Below, one piece after another: positions 57,097-64,000 of a stretch of DNA of 64,000 nt. Each line of letters starts with the position of its first letter. Positions within the stretch are counted from its first letter, which is position 1. The DNA lies in the NCBI GenBank assembly GCA_905250115.1, contig CAJNOI010000264.1, positions 1 through 64,000 on the forward strand, read 5' to 3'. A program made the position numbers and the translations under genes. The notes beneath the pieces are model-generated. The model searched no databases. It was given only the letters and a program-made list of their open reading frames with translations, and was not told the DNA's origin. This stretch comes from Adineta steineri (Eukaryota; Rotifera; Eurotatoria; Adinetida; Adinetidae).

Positions 57097-58104
57097 ATGG
57101 AACCTAACATACTCCGTATTGAACGATTGCGTGCATTTTTTTTACATCGAAACACTGTTATTTGTATTTTGTGTCTTGGAATAATATGTTCTATTTTCTA
57201 TATCATAATATATAAACAACCGTTGATCGAATCGAATACTCTTAATTCGAAAGCCGTCAGCAATGAACAATTGCATATTAATGCACCACCTGGGGTGAAC
57301 ATGATTAATTTGAATACACCCATTGTAGGAAATATTACTTGTAATAAGACGAAACAAATATTTAATGTGGTACGGACAACAATCTGTATACATCCTAGAG
57401 ATTTTGTCAGTGACAACTATCTCACAGGATATATTTATGAGGAAAAAGATCTTCATATACTTTTACGTGTTTTGTGGCGGTACCCGAATATGGCTTTGAT
57501 CGATATTGGTGCCAATATTGGCACATATACGATGTTTGCCGCTGCCTTGGGTCGTTTCGTGATAGCAATTGAATGTTTCGAGCCAAATTACGTGAGAGTC
57601 GCCAAGGCTATTCAGATTGAAAATCTCTACAATAAAGTTATTCTTATTGGAAATGCTGTGTATTCAAAGGCGGGGCAACATTTGACTTTAACTAGTGATC
57701 CTGGAAACATTGGAAGCCAGGGAGTTAAAGGAGTAGCATCGAAGAATCAATCATTACAGGATCCGTATGTAGTTACAACGATAAGATTGGATGATATTCT
57801 GCCGATAATAAAGCAGACCGGATTTCGGTCATTTGTAATGAAACTGGATATTGAAGGAAGTGAATATTATGTGTTTGAAAGTGGAAAACAAATTTTTGAT
57901 TCTGTAGACATACCTATTATTGTTCTAGAATGGGGCAAGTTACTTTGGAATGCAGAGCATACAAACTACGTGATTCGTTTTCTAATACAAAAAAATTATG
58001 TTCCAACTTCAGACACCTGCAAAGAATTGAATATGATAAATATGTTCAAGGATTGGCCGCCAAATGTCTTTTGGGTCAAAATGAATCGGACGAATATATG
58101 TTAA
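57097..58104 (+). CDS. FkbM-family methyltransferase, type II membrane
   Basis: 335 residues from ATG at 57097 (the open frame extends upstream to a TTG). A membrane helix at about residues 19-40 (TVICILCLGIICSIFYIIIY) predicts a cytosolic stub and a luminal enzyme. The SAM-binding motif is LIDIGANIGTYTMFAA at about 134-149, with the acidic end of strand 2 in AIECFEPN and the FkbM signature KLDIEGSEYYVFESG near 250, followed by VLEWG. Family members methylate sugars or small molecules; a Golgi glycan-modifying role is an inference from the anchor. Substrate unknown. No intron seen. Confidence 0.85.
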   Translation: MEPNILRIERLRAFFLHRNTVICILCLGIICSIFYIIIYKQPLIESNTLNSKAVSNEQLHINAPPGVNMINLNTPIVGNITCNKTKQIFNVVRTTICIHPRDFVSDNYLTGYIYEEKDLHILLRVLWRYPNMALIDIGANIGTYTMFAAALGRFVIAIECFEPNYVRVAKAIQIENLYNKVILIGNAVYSKAGQHLTLTSDPGNIGSQGVKGVASKNQSLQDPYVVTTIRLDDILPIIKQTGFRSFVMKLDIEGSEYYVFESGKQIFDSVDIPIIVLEWGKLLWNAEHTNYVIRFLIQKNYVPTSDTCKELNMINMFKDWPPNVFWVKMNRTNIC

Positions 58105-60696
58105 ACAGAGATAGATAAAATAGTTCTTTTTAGAATCGCAATCGAAATCAATCACGAGCAATTTTTAGATCAGACACACTTCTTATATCTAATCCACAGC
58201 AACATTCATGGTTTATCAATATTTTTCTTTAGATATTCAATCGATATTCTTCGAGAGAAGTATTTAAATACTTCTCTCTTTTGTTTTATAAACTATGGGC
58301 TATATTATATACAGTGAGAGCTTCACGACGAAAGAATAATTCGACTTTTATTCTTTCTTCACATAAATCCTCGAGTAGTTTCAGCATATGAAAATACAAA
58401 GAAAGGAAAAGCAAGGCATTTGTACAAGGGTGTGCGTGTTGATGGTGTAAAATATATGAGAATGTGAACATGAGTGAGAGTTTAGATAGAGAAGGGTGCG
58501 TGTTTTCATCGTCACAATCACATCCCCACTCACCCCCCGAAGTTCATGAATCTGACCTAAGCCTTGCGACTAAAGAAAAGTTAAATGATTGCCATAACAC
58601 TCCCAGAATTTTATTAGCGCTTTCGTACCATTCTCAGGACATTGCATTCGGTAACGCTAATCAGTTGCTGTAGACACATGACGGTAATCGTATTTATCTC
58701 GAGTGCCAGAGTCTTAACCCCTTCCCCTTCCCATATTAAAAGCTCTGGGAGCTTCTATTAAGTCTTAAAAACGTTTCATAGACCATGAGAAGGAAATCGA
58801 TTCGAAATACTTTTAATATTTTCGTGAATTTCTCAGAAGGTTCTGAGCGAATTTCACAGATTTAAACACAGTTTGATAGGAGTTTATCAGAGTTTAACCT
58901 TAAAGTCTCAAAACGTTTTAACACTTTTTTGGAAAAATCACGGAAGCTTCTCAAATGGGCGGGAGTTAGATGAGATATATTTGTTTCGGCTCCATCTCTC
59001 AACACCCAAAAATGATTATGTTTCTGCTCAAAACAAAATCTGACTTTGATATACGCTACTTTAAGCTTTTGATAACTATATTAGAATAGGTTCAACACTG
59101 AATGAAATCGTCAGAACTCTTACTTAATCAATTGAGACGCTTTTGTGACTTTATATAACTCAATAAACTGTACCAGATAAGAAGAGAAGAATTAAAAAAA
59201 AAAGAATCGCGTCTCCACTAGACATCCTTTATGAATGATTTATAACTCGACCAAGTACCGTTCAAATGTCGGGAACATTTTTATTCAATAAAATAATGTC
59301 AACTATTTTTCGAGGTTTATGATCATAGAATTAGAGAATACAACAAAAGTATATATCAGGGTGGATGTGGGTAAATAAAAGATGAATCCACATCCAATCA
59401 CCCTCTCACGAAACTTACGACCAGTGGAGTTGAAATATAGCTTTTCAAGTGGCATACTAAACACCGGACAATAATTCGAAATCAGCTTAGTTTTTATGAG
59501 TTATTAAGATGAAAGAACTTCCTTTAATCACTGTAATCGTCAGATTTATTTAATTTAATCACACAAGTTATGAATCGACTTCTGAAAACTTTTGTATTTG
59601 TAAATGACTATATACAAACCTAGTAAATTTAATCGCAGTAAGTTCTATAGTCCGCTACAGTGCATTTAGGGAAAACGGGTATTTTCGCTTTTCTCATCAT
59701 GCAATTTGCGTTAGAGAAATTATACATATGCTATTGGACAATGCTGAACAAGTCATACAGTGTAAACTACTAGAGCAGCTTTGTCATATCTTCAAGTGAA
59801 TAATTGTGTCATGCATTGTTATTCGGTAGATCCATTTCAATTATACTTTTCTCTCTCTTCCGTTTTGGCCATATGTCATACACATTTGTCCTTCATGGTC
59901 AACTATTCACGTACTTTGTTAACAGACATCTTTTATGAATAAGAATAATTATTATTGTAACTCTTCTTATTGTTCATTAGCTTGAACAAAGGTGAAGAAG
60001 CTTCTCGCACTCTTTCCTGACTTGTTTGTCTCACCTATAGATGCTTCATTTTCTTTTAAATAAACGATACATAACTTCATCTCAAACATCAACACGTATG
60101 TGACATAGGATCCAACCGACTTGTTGTCAAATCAATATGACAACAAGAGATACCGATCGTAAGACAGACAAATTATAGATTTAAATACCACAGGGTGAGT
60201 GTTTCTTCCTTTCTTTTGCCCTAAGGGGAGTATATGAGTGTATGCTCTGTATGGAAACGATGCGATTCTTAAGAAGAAAAAATAGAATAAAGGATAATTC
60301 AACCGACGGTAACAGTTCTTCTATCAGAAATGGTCAGCTAGTCGGCCTAAAATTCGTTAGAATAAGAAATGTAATCGAGGAGTAGTATGGTTAAGTAGCA
60401 CTAGATGTTTATTATTTTTTTGGATGATTCATACTTCTGAGGTGATGATGAGAAAGAAAGATAGATAAATAAACGTGCTAGATAAAAGAAAGAAGAAAAG
60501 AGACTCCTACCCTGTACTGCGTAAATATGATAAATTTTCCGATTAGATGTAATACAATCTTTCTTCATATTATATATTTTTCTCATTTTTTTCAAAAAAG
60601 AAAAAAACCTCAACTCTTCGTGATAGAAATTCTGACTGTTGAATAAATTATTTTAGATAAATTTTAATCTGTTTTTATTTGTAAAAAGAACTGATT
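58105..60696. other. Intergenic; hairpins and dispersed repeat
   Basis: G/C-rich palindromic tracts at about 58426-58540 and 59358-59408. The second copy of the 46990-47140 repeat is at 59653-59805. No gene is recognised. Confidence 0.45.
59653..59805 (+). repeat. Dispersed repeat, copy 2
   Basis: Direct-orientation partner of 46990-47140, with shared blocks GGGAAAAC, GCGTTAGAGAAA, ACAAGTCATAC, CTAGAGCAGCT and TCTTCAAGTGAATA. Confidence 0.6.
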
Positions 60697-61695
60697 ATGT
60701 CTACTTCATCACAATTATTTGATGAGACAATTGCATCGTCTTATGTGAACCTTATTGATGAACGTCTTGGTGCTCAAATACTTTCTGTTTCTGACGAGTT
60801 TTTTGCTCCAGCAGTTCGTATGCTTGATCCTAAACCAGCTGTTTTTCATCCGGGAAAATTTGATGATCATGGCCAATATATGGAAGGATGGGAAAGTCGT
60901 CGAAAACGTGTAGCTGGTTATGATTGGTGTATTGTACAATTAGGTTTAGCAGGAAAAATTGTTGGTGTTGATATTGATACAAGTCATTTCACAGGCAATT
61001 ATCCAGTAGCAGCATCTATTGATGCATGTTGCGTTAATAAAGGAGAAAAACCAGATAATTGGCAAGAAATTTTACATGCAGTTACGTTGGGTCCAAATGC
61101 TCATCATTTTCATGCAATAACAGTTGAGGATCATTGGACACATATTCGTTTAAATATTTATCCAGATGGTGGTATTGCTCGACTTCGTGCGTATGGTATT
61201 GTTCAACCATCAGAAGATAGATTCAAGGAAGAAGTTGATTTATTAGCTCTTGAAAATGGTGGTCGTGCCATAGCAGCAAATGATGAACATTATGGTAATC
61301 CATGGACTTTATTACATCCTGGTCGTGGTATTAACATGGATGATGGATGGCAAACTCGACGACGACGTTTACCTGGTAATGATTGGTGCTTACTTGCTTT
61401 AGGTAAACGTGGTAGAATATCTCGTATTGTACTTGATACAGCTCATTTTAAAGGTAATTTCCCTGATACATGTATAATTCAAGCAGCTGATGTTACTATA
61501 AATAATAATAAATCATTAGTGACTCAATCCATGTTTTGGCAAACATTATTATCTGAACAGAAATTAACAATGGATGCTATTCATACATATGATAAAGAGC
61601 AAATCAATGATCTTGGTCCAATTACTCATGTACGAATTAATATTATTCCTGACGGTGGTCTTTCTCGAGTACGTCTCTTTGGTCGTGTTGAATAA
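60697..61695 (+). CDS. ALLC: Allantoicase
   Basis: 332 residues, single exon. Allantoicase hydrolyses allantoate to ureidoglycolate and urea in purine breakdown. The two-fold repeat of the family is clear. The first half holds FHPGKFDDHGQYMEGWESRR, YDWCIVQLGLAG, DIDTSHFTGNYP and RLNIYPDGGIARLR. The second holds LLHPGRGINMDDGWQTRRRR, NDWCLLALGKRG, LDTAHFKGNFP and RINIIPDGGLSRVR. Length and order match bacterial and animal enzymes. The close resemblance of the two halves and lack of introns raise a bacterial-origin question, but metazoan ALLC also exists. With the nucleobase-permease-like gene at 41957-44252 it suggests purine salvage or disposal capacity. Confidence 0.93.
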   Translation: MSTSSQLFDETIASSYVNLIDERLGAQILSVSDEFFAPAVRMLDPKPAVFHPGKFDDHGQYMEGWESRRKRVAGYDWCIVQLGLAGKIVGVDIDTSHFTGNYPVAASIDACCVNKGEKPDNWQEILHAVTLGPNAHHFHAITVEDHWTHIRLNIYPDGGIARLRAYGIVQPSEDRFKEEVDLLALENGGRAIAANDEHYGNPWTLLHPGRGINMDDGWQTRRRRLPGNDWCLLALGKRGRISRIVLDTAHFKGNFPDTCIIQAADVTINNNKSLVTQSMFWQTLLSEQKLTMDAIHTYDKEQINDLGPITHVRINIIPDGGLSRVRLFGRVE

Positions 61696-62195
61696 TATAT
61701 GGTACATCTTCATTTGAAAAACTTTGAATTTTAGTTGATAATTCAAATAATAACGAATGATAATAAACAAAAAATGAACGTAAATAAAATATACGTAGTA
61801 TAAAAGCAATATGCACATTCAAAATCCTCAAATTTATATAGAAAGAAAGAAGAAACTACTTATTACATACTTTCAAGTTGAGAATCGTTTAAGTTGAGCA
61901 ATAAAATAAGATTCTTTTTTATATCCACACTCTAATGTCCTCTTTCATTACATTTTGAAATAAATTCTATCGCAGTTAGTTGCTAAGTAATGACGCTGCA
62001 TCGCATAATATGTTTTATGTTCCGTCCGATGTTCGTTCTGCACATATTGATGACTAATCAAATGCACGCTCTGTATTGTACGATACCTAGTGCAGGTTTC
62101 GTCACTCATTGGTGCATGACGTCACGCCCAATTATTCTTTTTTGAGAGAATCTACGATTTCATATGCTGATCATTCTAGTGATTGTTTTCATTGA
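61696..62195. other. Intergenic, AT-rich
   Basis: Spacer between the allantoicase and 14-3-3 genes; it would hold the 14-3-3 promoter. No repeat or RNA is recognised. Confidence 0.4.
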
Positions 62196-63298
62196 ATGAT
62201 GACGAATAAAGATGAACAAGTGGAATTGGCGAATCTTGCTGAGCAAACTAAACGGTGAGACATCTATTTGCATAGTATATATTCATTCTGATAATGCAAG
62301 TTTTGCTCTAGATATACTGATATGGTGGTAGCCATGAAAAATGTTGTTGAATCGAATAGTGAACTGGCGACTGACGAACGTAGTTTGCTCTCGAGGGCCT
62401 ATAGATATGCGATCAGTAGTTGTCGATTATCTTGGCGAGTGATATCCATTATTGAACTCGAAGCTCAAGGTTTTGAACGTCAACGAGAAATGGTCAAAGC
62501 ATATCGAGAGCAGATCGAAAATGAATTAAAAGATATCTGTTATGAACTTTTAGTAAGATCTTTTATTCAATTAACGAGATGATTCTAGAAACAGAGTTTA
62601 TCAATCTAGAGCTTACTTGATAAATATCTCATTCCGACTGTAACAACAATTGAATCGAAAGTGTTCTATCTGAAAATGAAAGGTGATTATTATCGATATC
62701 TGACTGAAATCACTACCGGCAATGAACAACGAAGTATTGTATTGATTTATAACATCAGAATAAATATGTTTGTTGATATTCATTGTTACAGAGTTCATCG
62801 AAGAGTCGAAGCATGCCTACAAGAATGGCTTTGACATAGCTCAGGATCAAATGACAGTCACACATCCTATGCGACTTAATCTTGCTCTAAATTTGTCAGT
62901 TTTTTGTTACGAATTTCTCAGTGAAACAGATTTGGCATGTCACCTGGCTAAGAAGGTTTGTTCAATTTAATGTGTTTTGTTTCTTTATTTATCAAAATAT
63001 CAACGATATAGGCCTTCGACGGTGCTGTGTCTGGATTAGATTGTATCAGTGGTGATTCTTACAAAGGTAAGAACAAAACTTACTGATCTATTATTTAATA
63101 TTAACGTAATTTTCCTTTCTATTTATTTTTAGACAGTACTATTATCATGCAACTACTTCGCGATAATCTTAAGGTGAATATTGCGACTTCTGAACATTTT
63201 ATATAATTAAACTTATCTTTGTTTTTGAATCTTCGCAGGTTTGGACTAAAAATCAACATGATCTTAACGACATAGATCAATCGAGAGAACAACAGTAA
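62196..63298 (+). CDS. 14-3-3 protein, seven exons
   Basis: Exons 62196-62254, 62312-62552, 62610-62733, 62792-62955, 63012-63066, 63133-63173 and 63239-63298 join in frame (247 aa; family norm about 245). 14-3-3 dimers bind phosphoserine/threonine motifs on client proteins. Landmarks: [92 protein letters not shown]. In the phosphopeptide pocket the usual K49 is Arg, R56 and the R127-Y128 pair (DYYRYL) are kept, and the client-binding Asn (LALNLS) is kept. The C-terminal tail is acidic as usual. AATAAA lies at 63375. A more divergent member than typical zeta/epsilon forms. Confidence 0.93.
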
Positions 63299-63810
63299 CT
63301 GTGAAGTCTGCTCACGCTTACTTTTTACTTCCGTTATTTTACATTATCATACTCATGCAACTAATCGATTTCACAATAAAAAATAAACATGCCCTCCTTA
63401 TTTCTTTTCAATCTTATCATCAATAATAACAGGATACATTCAATCTCTATTCGTTATAACCCGATAGATATATGAGACAGTTGTCAGCAACTACAATTCA
63501 CTTTTCAATCTCATCATAACCATCCTTAGGATAGGTGGATGTTCCATTTGTAAACCCACACCCTTCTTTATGAAGAATTTATTAATACTAGATGACAAAA
63601 TCAGATCAAAAAAAAAAGATATATAACAACAAATTACAATTGATTTATAATGCGCAACAATTCGATTTTCTACACAATGTGATTCTATTTTATATTTACA
63701 TTCAACTACATATTGAATATCGATGTACTCATTGACAATCGAACAACATCATGGTATAAATAAAGGATGTTACAAATCGTAGGGAGAAAAAAAATGTACA
63801 GTATAGAATT
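63299..63810. other. Convergent 3' spacer
   Basis: Between 14-3-3 and the ATPase gene end. A poly(A)-like AATAAA lies at 63375 and a short G/C-rich palindrome (GGATAGGTGGATG and CCCACACCC) at 63529-63565. Confidence 0.5.
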
Positions 63811-64000
63811 TTACCAAGCCATCTTAGCCAAAAATGATTTTGGATATCGACGTACAAGATATTTACGTATTTCATCGAATAGAAATAGTGCGACTCCAAA
63901 TGCTAACGCCGGGCAAATATATTTAATTGATACTGGTTCTGTTTTAAACATTGAATTAAACCATGGTACTCGTACGACGATTACACAAACGATAGTTGAG
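63811..64000 (-). CDS. Na+/K+-ATPase alpha-like P-type ATPase, C-terminal end
   Basis: The last 62 codons of a gene that continues past the window edge. The frame reads VCVIVVRVPWFNSMFKTEPV, then YICPALAFGVALFLFDEIRK and YLVRRYPKSFLAKMAW before TAA. The FxFDEIRKxLxRRxP block is the end of the last transmembrane helix of Na+/K+- and H+/K+-ATPase alpha subunits. The canonical -ETYY end is absent, replaced by AKMAW. Ion specificity cannot be decided from this piece. Confidence 0.85.
   Translation of the reverse strand, partial: STIVCVIVVRVPWFNSMFKTEPVSIKYICPALAFGVALFLFDEIRKYLVRRYPKSFLAKMAW

Noticed and set aside
1..64000. Bdelloid spliced-leader RNA gene, rRNA or other small structural RNAs
   Set aside because: I looked for the SL core (GGCTTATTACAACTTACCAAG type) and rRNA-like blocks and saw none.

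Overview
The window looks like nuclear DNA of a small invertebrate, most likely a bdelloid rotifer (Adineta/Rotaria type). The evidence is the AT-rich sequence with short (about 45-90 bp) GT-AG introns, eukaryotic tRNAs, metazoan genes (14-3-3, Tubby-like, CD225, Na+/K+-ATPase-like), and several genes of fungal or bacterial flavour (NCS1 permease, DUF1349 protein, possibly allantoicase). It also has large LDLa/EGF/7TM, NHL and FG-GAP families and many G-rich TGTGGG-like tracts. The species assignment is inference; no rRNA or mitochondrial marker is present.

Layout. 0-9 kb: 3' part of a giant LDLa/EGF/7TM receptor gene, tRNA-Arg, two tandem CD225 genes and a spliced six-repeat NHL gene. 10.5-13.5 kb: a ten-exon gene for a secreted/anchored protein with a Thr-rich stalk, then tRNA-Cys and tRNA-Met. 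14.2-20.3 kb (minus): an eleven-exon gene, reconstructed here exon by exon in one reading frame, encoding 1811 residues: three tandem copies of a TM-ectodomain-TM module, then a seventh TM and seven FG-GAP repeats. 21.7-24.4 kb: a dead LDLa/EGF/7TM copy and a dead NHL copy, in the same order and orientation as the live genes at 0-7.7 kb. 25.9 kb: 100-base assembly gap. 26.7-31.5 kb: intact single-exon 1582-aa LDLa/EGF/7TM receptor (minus). 35-46.5 kb: DUF1349 gene, tetraspan gene, Tubby-like gene (8 exons), ubiquitin-like gene, NCS1 purine/cytosine-permease-like gene (3 exons) and a short-chain dehydrogenase. 46.5-57 kb: essentially no genes, but a graveyard of fold-back and hAT-type non-autonomous DNA elements, two with recognisable 8-bp target duplications. 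57-64 kb: FkbM methyltransferase, allantoicase, a seven-exon 14-3-3 gene, and the 3' end of a P-type ATPase gene running off the window.

Two themes stand out. First, the 1811-aa protein has a three-in-one membrane architecture that I do not recognise as any named family; a covalent trimer of a two-TM, Cys-rich channel/receptor subunit carrying an integrin-like propeller is one hypothesis. Second, more than 20 short imperfect palindromes with G-rich (GGTGTGGGTGTG-like) and C-rich arms are scattered between genes, often just past stop codons, and resemble the bdelloid telomere repeat turned into hairpins.

Genes do not form operons. Exon structures were deduced by eye from GT/AG sites and reading-frame continuity; no transcript evidence was available.
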